Positions 43,794 through 52,626 are shown, numbered from the stretch's first letter. The stretch: 64,000 nt of DNA from an uncultured Lachnospiraceae bacterium (GCA_937920345.1 CALGVA010000067.1:77477-141476); one strand, 5' to 3'. Program-made: numbers and translations. The notes: a model not told the origin generated them from the letters alone.

Positions 43794-43995
43794 GTCTTTT
43801 CCTTTCCTTTCGGCGGCTGCTTGCCGTCTCACCGACTGATTTTTTTCCCATGTCGGACAGGGATATTTCCGGAGCAGTTTTAATGTCATGACCGATTCTC
43901 GGACAAGGTTTATGCCGCTACTTGCAGCAAAAAAAGACAGTGCCATAAAATTGAAACTGCCTCTCTTTATTCACACATATTCAGTTGTAAAAAAT

Positions 43996-44027
43996 CCTCT
44001 GGTTGCGTTTTTATAGCGTTCCAGAGG
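43996..44027 (-). terminator. Terminator/attenuator before the scaffold gene
   Basis: CCTCTGG-AACGC ... GC-AA-CCAGAGG followed by ATTTTTT on the minus strand. It lies between the minor capsid gene group and scaffold/capsid; a read-through or antitermination mechanism, or an unseen promoter, must serve the capsid genes. Confidence 0.75.
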
Positions 44028-44217
44028 TAGAATTATAGGTTTTCTTTGCTGAAAAACTCTTTATGATTTCCTGTCTGAATATCAAAAGTGCCTCTCTATC
44101 CTCGTAACGGCATCCGTATTCTTTTTCATACCTTTTACCGTCAAACATGAATATGAATCTGTCTGTTTCCAGACCTTCAGGCAATCTCTTGACTAACCTG
44201 ATTTGTTTCGATGCAAT
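44011..44217 (-). CDS. Small phage protein with possible ATT start
   Basis: 68 residues. No ATG, GTG or TTG suits; an ATT at 44217 lies eight bases after GGAGG. Sequence is basic then acidic-aromatic (RLVKRLPEGLETDRFIFMFDGKRYEKEY), consistent with a real protein. The stop lies in the following terminator stem. Position between minor capsid and scaffold genes. Start uncertain. Confidence 0.5.
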   Translation of the reverse strand: MASKQIRLVKRLPEGLETDRFIFMFDGKRYEKEYGCRYEDREALLIFRQEIIKSFSAKKTYNSTSGTL

Positions 44218-44229
44218 TTCAACCGCCTC

Positions 44230-45468
44230 CTATCCATTCATTGCTCTCCTATTCGCCCATACAGCTTTCATGCTGGTGCTTCTGTCAAATGAAACTATAT
44301 TTCCGTAATCATCTCTTACTGCGTGTACCTGAGTTCTGGACGTGTCTACCTCCCGGTTCGTAGCCTGACAAAATTCCTGCATTTTCTTTTCATGTTGCTT
44401 AAGCCGCACTGAGCGAACCTGAAAATCTTCTTTCAGGGTATTTATGGTTTCTTCATCTTGTGCGTTCTGGATTGCTGCGTTATACGCACTGAGTACCCTC
44501 TTATCTTCTCTAATGCTTCTTTCATACTGCCTCTGTTTGGTGGAACATTCATAATCTGTCAGCGCATTTCCATTCCAGTCATACGTCCGGTTTGCAAGGT
44601 CTTCCAGATATTCTTGCGAATATGCTGGCTTTGAATATCCATCAAAGAACAGATGAAAATTATGTCTGCAATTCGCTCCGCATAGACCATCTACACTCCC
44701 ATATCCCGTACTGCTCTCAAATTCAGCATACTCTTTTGATCTACCACTTCGACTGAATATCTTTCCTTGCCAGTCTTGATGTGAAGGTCTTGCCCCCATA
44801 TGTGCTGTAGTCTCTACGAGATCACATTCCATTTCATCCGCATACATCATAGTCAGCTTTCCAGCAGTTTGATTAACCGCTGTCAGAACATTCATTCTTA
44901 TCGCAGAATCAATCTTACCGACTGCTCCGCTTGCATATTGTACTTCAAGCCCATTAACTGCAACTGACTGTATGGCATTCTTGATTGCCTGATTGTACGG
45001 CATGGCTCCTGTGGCTACTTGCATATAAGCAAGGTTCACTGCTTCGAGATAGGCTTGCTGTGTCTTAACGGCAGATGTCAGCGTCAGATTTCTAAGATTA
45101 CCGTTGGTCTTTTCTATCGTAGCTGCCAATAACTGAGACATCTGAGGTGACTGGTTTATACCTATCGGGGTCAATCCAGCCATCTTTGCAATATCATTTT
45201 CATACCGGATGTTCTGAACGGCAGCATCATTGAATAAATGCCTGACATACTTTTCGGAATACCCTGACGCTGCTGCTATATCACGAATGAGGTCTTCCTG
45301 CAAATATCCGCACTCCTGAAGCTGCTTCATTTGCCAGTTGGAGGTTTCTGTAATCCTCCCATACTTTACAATCCGCTTCGACATATCCTGAACTGCAGAT
45401 GTATTTAAGGCATCGTACAAGTCGACAATATCGCCCGTACATCCTGCAAGATATTCTGGTGTCAGCAT
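44230..45468 (-). CDS. Phage minor capsid protein 2
   Basis: 412 residues. An N-terminal helical half and the C-terminal head-morphogenesis core with HMGARPSHQDWQGKIFS and GANCRHNFHLFFDG, the motifs of the minor capsid protein 2 / SPP1 gp7-like family. It follows the portal, with its ATG 12 bases after the portal stop. Confidence 0.87.
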   Translation of the reverse strand: MLTPEYLAGCTGDIVDLYDALNTSAVQDMSKRIVKYGRITETSNWQMKQLQECGYLQEDLIRDIAAASGYSEKYVRHLFNDAAVQNIRYENDIAKMAGLTPIGINQSPQMSQLLAATIEKTNGNLRNLTLTSAVKTQQAYLEAVNLAYMQVATGAMPYNQAIKNAIQSVAVNGLEVQYASGAVGKIDSAIRMNVLTAVNQTAGKLTMMYADEMECDLVETTAHMGARPSHQDWQGKIFSRSGRSKEYAEFESSTGYGSVDGLCGANCRHNFHLFFDGYSKPAYSQEYLEDLANRTYDWNGNALTDYECSTKQRQYERSIREDKRVLSAYNAAIQNAQDEETINTLKEDFQVRSVRLKQHEKKMQEFCQATNREVDTSRTQVHAVRDDYGNIVSFDRSTSMKAVWANRRAMNG

Positions 45469-45480
45469 ATAACCACCCCA

Positions 45481-46914
45481 CTATTCTTCCGGTGGAAATG
45501 GAGTCTTCGGCTGCTCTGGTATCAAGTCTAATGCCTCTTTTTCCGTGATACCGTAATACCACGAATAAAACTTTTCCAATTTCAACTTTCCGGCTACAAC
45601 TTGCCCCCACCTTCTTTGATACTCAATATCTATGTCCTCAATCACGCCATCTCCCCACTCATTGCAGATTGAATATTCTCCAAACGGTGCAAGCCCATAT
45701 AGTATTGCTATGACAGCCATCGAATAGCTTAAATGTTCGAGCCCTTCATCCCATGCTGACTGTATATTACAGATTGATGAATAAGACCTCTGCTTCGATG
45801 CTTTGATTTCCGTTGCCGTCTTCTCAATATCCTGCGGCAAAGACAGCGTTCCATAGGCAAGACCACACAGCAGCTCTATCTTCTGCAAATACTGATTAAG
45901 TCCATTAAACAAGCTGTCGTCTCTGAACTGAGGAGCAAATTCTTTCAATAAAGTTTCTGTCATGCCTGTTGTATCTACCGTTTTAAACTTTCGTTCATCT
46001 CCTGTCGGCAGAATAGGATTTCCCTTCTTATCCAGTTTGAACAGATTATTACTGGCAAACACCGCCGCCTCAAGTATTCCATATTCATGTAATATTCCCG
46101 ATAGTTGTTCATCAGCAATCTTTATGAAGTCTATTGCTCTTGAATAGACGGATACTCCAAGTGGAGATGCAGGATCAACATTATTCGCCCGTGGAACTTT
46201 AACGTAGACAAATAAAGGTCTTTGCACATCATTGATAACAACCGGCTCCTCAGATAATGAAGCCCACTCAGGAACCGTACTAAGCGGAACCTGATTCTGC
46301 AAAGGATATCTTGCACTCAAAATCTCTTCGTCGCCGTAATCAAACAACTGTTCTGACCGAAACGCTCTGTTGACAACTGTATAGGTTGTTCCTTTCAGTT
46401 CGTGATGCTCCAATCTGGTATATAGGTATTTCCCTATCCTCTTTGAATCCACGAACACCGCGCCAGTAATCTCATGGTTACTGTTATACGATGTAGGCAA
46501 AAAATTCTCTGCCTGAGTGAAGTCAACCAAAATATTTCCATCACTGAAATACGGCTTCATTGCAATTCCGCCTTTTGCTGCATATACTTCTACTTTCTGT
46601 GGCAAATCCTTAATCGCTTTCTGGTACTGAGTATTCAGAAACGTAGCAAATGCGGAATTGCCAGATATCTCACTCTTCATTTCAATTGTCACAAGTCTGG
46701 CTATTTCCTCCGCTATCGTTGCCGGAATGTTCATCGGGATAACATTCTTTTCCCCACCCATCCACGGTGGTTCGTTGATATAAAGGTTTTTCCATAAATC
46801 AATAGCATCCGACATTTTTCCAGATACAGCTATGTTCGATGCTATCTTTTCCTCCACGTGCTTTCTATTAAGCAATTTATCCACAACCTTTCTTACAAAA
46901 TCTTTGATATTCAC
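45481..46914 (-). CDS. Portal protein
   Basis: 477 residues from GTG 46914 behind GGAGGTG. SPP1 Gp6-type portal: NIPATIAEEIARLVTIEM, GGIAMKPYFSDGNILVDF, and the C-terminal TEIKASKQRSYSSI helix. Forms the 12-fold ring through which DNA is packed. Confidence 0.9.
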   Translation of the reverse strand: MNIKDFVRKVVDKLLNRKHVEEKIASNIAVSGKMSDAIDLWKNLYINEPPWMGGEKNVIPMNIPATIAEEIARLVTIEMKSEISGNSAFATFLNTQYQKAIKDLPQKVEVYAAKGGIAMKPYFSDGNILVDFTQAENFLPTSYNSNHEITGAVFVDSKRIGKYLYTRLEHHELKGTTYTVVNRAFRSEQLFDYGDEEILSARYPLQNQVPLSTVPEWASLSEEPVVINDVQRPLFVYVKVPRANNVDPASPLGVSVYSRAIDFIKIADEQLSGILHEYGILEAAVFASNNLFKLDKKGNPILPTGDERKFKTVDTTGMTETLLKEFAPQFRDDSLFNGLNQYLQKIELLCGLAYGTLSLPQDIEKTATEIKASKQRSYSSICNIQSAWDEGLEHLSYSMAVIAILYGLAPFGEYSICNEWGDGVIEDIDIEYQRRWGQVVAGKLKLEKFYSWYYGITEKEALDLIPEQPKTPFPPEE

Positions 46915-46917
46915 ACA

Positions 46918-48375
46918 TTAAACACCTCCTACCCTTTCTATATAGGCTTTCATATCTCTCTCGTAGGTGTATTCAAACGCATCCAATGAATCAATATCCG
47001 ACGAACCATCATCCAGTCTTTCCAATTCTATTTTCTTGCTATCCCAGACTGCCATTGACAGAGCCTCTGCCAAACTTTCACACTCCTCCTCTATATACAG
47101 GAATCTGTTCTGTGCATCCAGCTTAGTCTTGAGATTGATTCTATCGTTAATTCTGGCTTTGATTGCATTCCCCAACTTGATATCTCCCATAAGGTTCTCT
47201 GACAGAGCCGCTGATAAGCCTCTCATTAACACCTGTTCTGCGTTATCGCAGTAAACGTATGTAACATATCCATAATCTTTCAAAATTCTCTGAATAAACA
47301 AAATAAAGAGGCGCGAGAGCTCTACAGGGTCTATTTCATCCCCAAGATGCCTCTCGGACCTCAGTGCTATCAGCGTATGATATCCATCGAGATTGGTCGT
47401 TGCTACAAACGTGTGACCGGAGCCGTTGCCTCCAAAGTCAACACCTACATTGATACTTCCAAGTCTACCTTCTTTCAACCACCCCAATACAGTATTCTTC
47501 TCAACAAGGTAAGGATTTACTTTCTTTGCTGCTTCATAGTCTTCTGGCGTTCTCGCTCTCGCAAGAGCATTATTGTATGCAGCATACTTCGTAGAGAACT
47601 TAACATAGCAGAGTCCTTCCGCTATACTTCTCTGACCGAGAATGTCTCGAATGAACCAAATACTCCCTTCATCATACTGGCTTACTATTTCAGCAATCCT
47701 TTCCGGTGGGATATTAACATTCTCATATATTGTGAAGTGTTCATAATTGAATCCGCCGAGCAGTTTTCCTTCATCATTAAGCCTTGCATATTTGTCGATA
47801 TAATCCACATATATCGGAGCTTTTGGGTGATCAGGGTTCATATCCCAGAATATCTTTCTGTTCTTGGCAGCCAACTGTCTGTTGAACGCCTCTTTAATCG
47901 TCGTATCATGGTGAAGGTTTATCTCCGTCGCTATCCACATTCCATAGGAATTACCACGGATTTTCTTGTAACTGTCGGAGTATGCCCCTCCCGCAAAAAT
48001 TACGATTTTCTGCTTATAATTGGTTGCTGGTCCACTGATATACAGACAGTCGTTGCCTTTGTACTGCCCCCAATGGCTTTGCCCCCTGAATATGTATTCC
48101 AGTCCGAAACCATTTGCATCGCCGATGTTCAGCTTGGCGTTTGCCATTGTAGAACCAGTAGCCAAATGTATCTTATCAGGTGTCGTCTTCAATTCGTGTG
48201 CAAAGGCATATATATTATCTACCGTCTTTCCCGAACGGACAGCCCCCTCTAAGATGTTAAACGTAGAATACTGGCATTTTCTGATATAGGCTTTGTGTCT
48301 TGATCCGAACTGATACGGAATAGTCTTACGTTTCCGTACTTTGACCTGATTCGTTTTCAGAGTAGATTCCAGAAT
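46918..48375 (-). CDS. terL: Terminase large subunit
   Basis: About 485 residues. Gene callers would start at TTG 48192 and lose the ATPase P-loop; the same frame stays open upstream and encodes KTIPYQFGSRHKAYIRKC and the Walker A motif GAVRSGKT. No ATG/GTG/TTG is available there; ATT 48375, six bases after GGAGG, or CTG 48372/48360 are the candidates. Downstream are the Walker B-like region (KIFWDMNPD) and the nuclease part with Asp residues (GVDFGGNGSG, YCDNAEQ). PBSX-type family. Packages DNA with the small subunit and portal. Confidence 0.85.
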   Translation of the reverse strand: MLESTLKTNQVKVRKRKTIPYQFGSRHKAYIRKCQYSTFNILEGAVRSGKTVDNIYAFAHELKTTPDKIHLATGSTMANAKLNIGDANGFGLEYIFRGQSHWGQYKGNDCLYISGPATNYKQKIVIFAGGAYSDSYKKIRGNSYGMWIATEINLHHDTTIKEAFNRQLAAKNRKIFWDMNPDHPKAPIYVDYIDKYARLNDEGKLLGGFNYEHFTIYENVNIPPERIAEIVSQYDEGSIWFIRDILGQRSIAEGLCYVKFSTKYAAYNNALARARTPEDYEAAKKVNPYLVEKNTVLGWLKEGRLGSINVGVDFGGNGSGHTFVATTNLDGYHTLIALRSERHLGDEIDPVELSRLFILFIQRILKDYGYVTYVYCDNAEQVLMRGLSAALSENLMGDIKLGNAIKARINDRINLKTKLDAQNRFLYIEEECESLAEALSMAVWDSKKIELERLDDGSSDIDSLDAFEYTYERDMKAYIERVGGV

Positions 48376-48805
48376 CAGTATCCTCCAAATCTTCCACTTC
48401 GTAGAACTCCATAATCTGCTTATCTCTCCACTCGTCAGGTCGCCTGTTCTTCAACCAAAAACAAACAGCGCCAGTATCAGGCGGTACTTCATGCTCAGTT
48501 TTTCTAATTTCTGCTGGCTTCTGGTTTCCATTACTATCCATCGTGATCTTCGTATCGGTAGTGGTATAACGAAAACCTGTTGCCAGTTTGAACAGGCTTC
48601 TTTCAACCTGCGCATCGGCAATGTCTTTCGACTGAGTAGCGGCTTCTGCGAACTCAGGATAATCTTTCTTCCAGCGATGTATCGTTCTCACTGATACCCC
48701 AAACGCCTCGGCAACTTCCGCATCTATCGCTCCTCTTGCATATAAACTCCAAGCCCAATCAGGATGATACTTCGGATTGTACTTGGGTACTGCTCCTTTT
48801 CCCAT
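48326..48805 (-). CDS. terS: Terminase small subunit
   Basis: 159 residues from ATG 48805. HTH near residues 23-45 (DAEVAEAFGVSVRTIHRWKKDYPEF) for recognising the packaging site; a middle oligomerisation part; acidic C-terminal tail. Overlaps the beginning of the large subunit by about 50 bases. Confidence 0.87.
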   Translation of the reverse strand: MGKGAVPKYNPKYHPDWAWSLYARGAIDAEVAEAFGVSVRTIHRWKKDYPEFAEAATQSKDIADAQVERSLFKLATGFRYTTTDTKITMDSNGNQKPAEIRKTEHEVPPDTGAVCFWLKNRRPDEWRDKQIMEFYEVEDLEDTDSGIYSENESGQSTET

Positions 48806-48815
48806 GATGTGCCAC

Positions 48816-49727
48816 CTACTTTCCTGCAAGATAATCGGCGGCAAGATACTCAATGAACTGCCACTTATTCTTCGCACCAATGACTCCATCTTCTATCATT
48901 TTTTTGACAGCATCTTTTATTACATCTGCTGATTCCTTCGGTATGGCAGAGCCACCAAAGATTTCAGTCAACTGCACCCACTCTCTGTCCTCACTATAGC
49001 CGACATCCTCCAACATACTTCCTGTCTGTTTAATCATTGCATGAATTGCAGCGCCTACATTCTTGATGTTGGAGAATCCCTGAAACTTACTGAGCGTTTC
49101 CATGAATTCCTTATACTGTTCAATGTTTGCAGCGCCTATGAACTCCGGCTTCTGTGTCTCAATCGCCTTTACCAGCTTCTCCAAATCATTGATCTGGTGC
49201 GGAAGGAACGCAAACACTACGTTCTTCCACTCAAACGATATTGTGGGGGAAAGCAATTTATCAATTTCTGCCATCGGCTCCTCCAAAATATCCTTGCCGA
49301 TATAGCTTTCCAGCATATCGTCTACATCTGAAATCATCTTTGCGATTTCTTTTAGAACGTCGTTATCATCAAATCCGGAGATTGCATTGTGTGCTATCTG
49401 CTTCGCCGCAATCTGCGAACGGTTCAGACCTGAAATGTCAAGGATAACAATCACCTCTTTCATTCCAGCCTCCCTTGCTGCCCTGAATCTGTGGTGTCCT
49501 GAGATAATTTCAATCTTATCTGTCAATGCACAATACGGAAGGCTTTCAAGCTGTCCTCTTTTCCTGATGTTATCAGTCAACTGCTTCATCATTTCCGGCT
49601 TCATGATCCTTGCATTGATATCCTGCTCTCTGACATCCGTAATCTTTACTTTTGCGATAATCAGACCACTGCCGAGATCTGCTAATTCTTCGTACTGGAC
49701 TTTGTTTTTGCCCTTTCCTTCCTCCAC
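48816..49727 (-). CDS. ParB N-terminal domain protein
   Basis: 303 residues from GTG 49727 (AAGGAGG six bases upstream; ATG 49748 is possible). N-terminal ParB/Srx-like fold with RGQLESLPY and SGHHRFRAAREAG, then helical region. Such phage proteins occur next to terminases and DNA-modifying enzymes; the fold binds nucleotide and may act as a CTPase/kinase-like switch or DNA binder. Overlaps the methylase-like gene by 46 bases. Confidence 0.85.
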   Translation of the reverse strand: MEEGKGKNKVQYEELADLGSGLIIAKVKITDVREQDINARIMKPEMMKQLTDNIRKRGQLESLPYCALTDKIEIISGHHRFRAAREAGMKEVIVILDISGLNRSQIAAKQIAHNAISGFDDNDVLKEIAKMISDVDDMLESYIGKDILEEPMAEIDKLLSPTISFEWKNVVFAFLPHQINDLEKLVKAIETQKPEFIGAANIEQYKEFMETLSKFQGFSNIKNVGAAIHAMIKQTGSMLEDVGYSEDREWVQLTEIFGGSAIPKESADVIKDAVKKMIEDGVIGAKNKWQFIEYLAADYLAGK

Positions 49728-51121
49728 TTGTCTTCCCTCCTTAACCATTCTGAAAGTGTTTCCTGCTGTGTCCGGTCTTTCAGTTCGGATTCGTATGTCA
49801 GCCGGAATCCCATTTTCTTATCAGGAACTTTCTTTGTCAACTTCATAATACCCCGCATCTCTTTTGCTTCTGGATACTTTGTCATCTGAACAGTCTTTAG
49901 ACTGTTGACCTTTTCCTTCTCAAGATCTGTACATATCTTGTAGACAAACTCCCTGTTCTGTGCGAGCATGGTGATCAGTCTACCCAATCTGTACTTCACA
50001 TGAGGAATTGTCATGCCGTACATCAAAAAAAGAGCATCCGATACCTGAGTACCAAACGCTCCCATAGTCAGTGCTGACTTATCCACGCCAAACACACCCG
50101 CTATCTTTCCATCAATCAAGACCGCTATGTTAATCGGTGCAGAACTGCCAACAAAATTGTGAGTCCACAACTGTCTGTAATACTGTGCCTCCGCTCTCTC
50201 CACCTGACACAGTTCTACTTTAGACTTATCCGTAATCTCGTAGTCACGAGGCAGCATAGAACATTCCAGCTTTTCCAGTTTGCTTTCGCTTGGTCTGGTA
50301 ATCTTCCTACCCTCCGCAAGTGCCGTCGCTTCATCTGGTCTGTTGGTCGTCAGGTATACATTGATTCCATTCCTCACACCATACCTTGCAAATACAGGAG
50401 TACCAGCAGTCATGTGAGGTTCATTCTCTTCATAGCACATAACAAGGCACTTCGCATCTTTACACAAATCCATGAACTGCTTGAGTCCGGTCTTCGGGTC
50501 GAATATTCCATACTCCGGCTCTTTCCATGACATCTTACCGCCTGTGTCATACCACTTCTCAAATCCTGCTGTGTATGTAGGCGGATTGGCAATCACCAAG
50601 CAATGCGGATCATCTAACACTTCATCCATGTGTTTCCACATATCCAAAGGTCTGTAACTGAATCCTTTCAGCAATCCCTTTGCCCTGTCAAGCTGCTCTC
50701 TCAGTGCTCCGATGTGTTCCTCTCTCCGATACTGTAAATCCAGCAGCATATTGTAAAAATAATCTTTTCCGGCATTTCTGGTTGTACTCAACACCTTCCA
50801 TGCGTACAGGGCTACTGGTGGGTCCAGCAGTTCTTCCGATGTGAAGCCCTCTGCTTTAAGTTCCAGTTCTTCAAGGTTCTTTTCCATGATTGCATAGCCC
50901 ATAATCGAAGTAAACATACTGACGTCTGATGCCTCAATCTCTGCGGGCTTGAATCCTGACTGTACTGCCAAGTGTGACATGGCAAAAGCACCGGAACATG
51001 GCTCAACAAACTTCGTATAGCCCTGCTTTCTGGCGTTCTCAATCAATGGTTTTAGGAATTTCTGCTCTGCTGGTACTAAGGTGCCTAGGAAAAATGCGCC
51101 GGGGTTCTGAAACTTTGCCAT
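49682..51121 (-). CDS. DNA methylase-like protein with a C-terminal extra domain
   Basis: 479 residues. Residues 1-200 are an adenine methyltransferase-like fold: EPCSGAFAMSHLAVQ for the cofactor loop and ANPPTY (about 177-182), a variant of the N6-adenine NPPY motif. Residues about 320-440 (INIAVLIDGKIAGVFGVDKS, YRLGRLITMLAQN) have the strand-helix character of an acetyltransferase such as phage Mom. Known Mom-like proteins occur near ParB-domain genes. So a base-modifying anti-restriction role is possible but unproven. Confidence 0.68.
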   Translation of the reverse strand: MAKFQNPGAFFLGTLVPAEQKFLKPLIENARKQGYTKFVEPCSGAFAMSHLAVQSGFKPAEIEASDVSMFTSIMGYAIMEKNLEELELKAEGFTSEELLDPPVALYAWKVLSTTRNAGKDYFYNMLLDLQYRREEHIGALREQLDRAKGLLKGFSYRPLDMWKHMDEVLDDPHCLVIANPPTYTAGFEKWYDTGGKMSWKEPEYGIFDPKTGLKQFMDLCKDAKCLVMCYEENEPHMTAGTPVFARYGVRNGINVYLTTNRPDEATALAEGRKITRPSESKLEKLECSMLPRDYEITDKSKVELCQVERAEAQYYRQLWTHNFVGSSAPINIAVLIDGKIAGVFGVDKSALTMGAFGTQVSDALFLMYGMTIPHVKYRLGRLITMLAQNREFVYKICTDLEKEKVNSLKTVQMTKYPEAKEMRGIMKLTKKVPDKKMGFRLTYESELKDRTQQETLSEWLRREDKWRKERAKTKSSTKN

Positions 51122-51136
51122 CGGGTCTTTCCTCCT

Positions 51137-51325
51137 TCAATAATCTATTTTCGTGATGAAGGCATTCTCTTTCAGGAACATCTTACCGCCAATATTTATC
51201 AATACTGGTTCATCATTCCCATAATAGCCTCTAACACTCGTACCGCAAGGGAGTACCCATTGGTTGTCATATCCAATGGCTTTTACTTCTTTTGTCTGTT
51301 CGTCATACAATACAACTGTATTCAT
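51137..51325 (-). CDS. Small beta-rich phage protein
   Basis: 62 residues from ATG 51325 behind GGGAGG. Alternating strands (VVLYDEQTKEVKAIGYDNQWV). First gene after a terminator hairpin at 51344-51365. Unrecognised. Confidence 0.6.
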   Translation of the reverse strand: MNTVVLYDEQTKEVKAIGYDNQWVLPCGTSVRGYYGNDEPVLINIGGKMFLKENAFITKIDY

Positions 51326-51343
51326 GTTAATCCTCCCATGCAA

Positions 51344-51365
51344 AAAGACTCCCGCAGGAGTCTTT
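51344..51365 (-). terminator. Terminator in front of the late region
   Basis: AAAGACTCC, TGCG, GGAGTCTTT then TTGC on the minus strand. It lies 19 bases before the first late-region gene, with no room for a promoter in between, so it looks like a regulated attenuator. Confidence 0.7.
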
Positions 51366-51424
51366 CAAAGTTGCGTACCACTCAGGTATCAGCAACACGA
51401 TCACTCATAGTATAAGCCCTTCTG

Positions 51425-51545
51425 AAAACCTCTGGATTGCTTCTGGTTTCGTTTTATGGTCTGGCTTATAAAATTATTACAATGGTTCTTTAGAATCAAC
51501 TGGGTATCTTTTCGTCAAACTTACGCTTCTGTATTTGTGCAATTT
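51425..51545. repeat. Dispersed noncoding repeat, copy 2
   Basis: Copy of the element at 25430-25545, sharing blocks CGTTTTAT, CTTTAGAATC and CGTCAAA in order. No gene in 51366-51567. Confidence 0.55.
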
Positions 51546-51567
51546 GTCAGCATTATGCAAAAATTAA

Positions 51568-51594
51568 GGCTACCAGAAAATTATCCTGATAGCC
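51568..51594 (-). terminator. Terminator after the tRNA
   Basis: GGCTATCAG / CTGGTAGCC with an internal loop, followed by TTAATTTTT on the minus strand, 12 bases after the tRNA end. Confidence 0.7.
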
Positions 51595-51605
51595 GTTGTT
51601 GTTAG

Positions 51606-51681
51606 TCCGCCAGATGGGAGTTGAACCACATGACCTACAGATTAAGAGTCTGTTGCTCTACCAACACTGAGCTACTGGCGG
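51606..51681 (-). tRNA. tRNA-Lys (anticodon CTT), phage-encoded, odd T arm
   Basis: Acceptor CCGCCAG/CTGGCGG with A73, D arm GCTC...GAGC with GG in the loop, anticodon arm ACAGA-CTCTTAA-TCTGT, variable loop AGGTC. The T arm reads ATG-T-GG-TTCAACT-CCCAT, with one extra T that must bulge from the stem. CCA is not encoded. It reads AAG codons. The bulge may reduce function. Confidence 0.82.
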
Positions 51682-51684
51682 CTA

Positions 51685-52176
51685 TTATGTTAACATTCCC
51701 AGACTGAACAATGACATCTGCTCAAATTCTGGTCTTTCCGGCTCCTTTTTCGGAACCTCCTTTTTCTTCTCCCTCGGTATCTTTGGAACCGATGGATCTG
51801 ATAATTCCTCAATCTTAATTCCTGTCTTCTTCTCGTACCACTCTGCAAATACTAATCTGTGGCACCATTCATCAGGAATTCTGACATCTTCGTAGCAGCA
51901 CAACACCAAATCTTTTCCTCTGTCCAGATACTCATTCAAGTACGCCTGTATCACTCCGAATTGCTGTCTATTCATGTGTTCAAAATACTTCGGTGTGAAT
52001 ATCGCTCTGTCATATACATTGAACAGGTAGCCGGGCGGTGCTATCTGGATAATATTTCCATCCAGCGCATACCCCAACGGGAACTTTGGCATCCCTCTTA
52101 CTATCCCACATACTGTGTACTTACCAGTTTTCAATTCAGGATTGCTGAATCTGCTGGTGTAAATCTTTCTTTCCAT
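51685..52176 (-). CDS. DUF488-family protein
   Basis: 163 residues from ATG 52176 after GGAGGACAGG. YTSRFSNPEL near the start, VLCCYEDVRIPDEWCHRLVFAEW in the second half, matching DUF488 proteins, some of which are encoded with nucleic acid modification or defence genes. Activity unknown. Just upstream of the tRNA. Confidence 0.75.
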   Translation of the reverse strand: MERKIYTSRFSNPELKTGKYTVCGIVRGMPKFPLGYALDGNIIQIAPPGYLFNVYDRAIFTPKYFEHMNRQQFGVIQAYLNEYLDRGKDLVLCCYEDVRIPDEWCHRLVFAEWYEKKTGIKIEELSDPSVPKIPREKKKEVPKKEPERPEFEQMSLFSLGMLT

Positions 52177-52411
52177 TGTCCTGTCCTCCATACATCCGAG
52201 TCAGTAGAGCTATTCCATTACTGACATTCTGTTTTGTGTCCTGTCCTAACTGTCGGTAGAACTGTTCGTGAACCATAGACTCATAGGCAAGAACAAATAC
52301 TGAGGACTGTTCTGGTGTAATTCCAAGTCTAAATCCCTTTACGATTCCGAGGGCTGCTTTGTACTGCCCTTCTCTGACTAATCTCCTGACTTTATCTGAT
52401 TTTCTTTCCAT
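52136..52411 (-). CDS. Small helical phage protein
   Basis: 91 residues from ATG 52411 after GAAAGGAAAG. Basic helices (SDKVRRLVREGQYKAALGIVKGF). First gene behind two promoters (52429-52565). Unrecognised. Confidence 0.62.
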   Translation of the reverse strand: MERKSDKVRRLVREGQYKAALGIVKGFRLGITPEQSSVFVLAYESMVHEQFYRQLGQDTKQNVSNGIALLTRMYGGQDNGKKDLHQQIQQS

Positions 52412-52428
52412 AGGCTTCTTTCCTTTCG

Positions 52429-52486
52429 GTAAGATTGTTCCTATCTTCATTCTATCGGATAGCTGTCTGGTGTCAAACGGTTTCGC
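52429..52486 (-). promoter_or_regulatory. Repeated phage promoter with one-mismatch operator
   Basis: TTGACA (52481-52486), 16 bases, TAGAAT (52459-52464) on the minus strand; TTTCC-TTTC-GGTAA at 52429-52442 is one base off the palindrome, in the usual downstream position. Confidence 0.7.
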
Positions 52487-52536
52487 CCAGAAATCGTCTT
52501 TTTTAATGGAGTGACATTAAACTTTTTCTGCGTACT

Positions 52537-52565
52537 ATATTACCATTTGGTAATCGCCCTGTCAA
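52537..52565 (-). promoter_or_regulatory. Near-consensus promoter with operator in the spacer
   Basis: TTGACA (52560-52565), 17 bases, TAATAT (52537-52542) on the minus strand; the perfect operator TTACC-ATTT-GGTAA (52540-52553) spans spacer and -10. About 60 bases away a rightward promoter starts the opposite gene. Confidence 0.8.
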
Positions 52566-52626
52566 CGCCCACTTTTTGCCCGCCAATTTTCTTCTATAAA
52601 TTTCTCTTTAACAATCAATTTATAGT

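Noticed and set aside
47347..48252. A 301-codon plus-strand frame opposite the terminase
   Set aside because: The terminase frame has clear conserved motifs; the opposite frame is a shadow with unusual composition.
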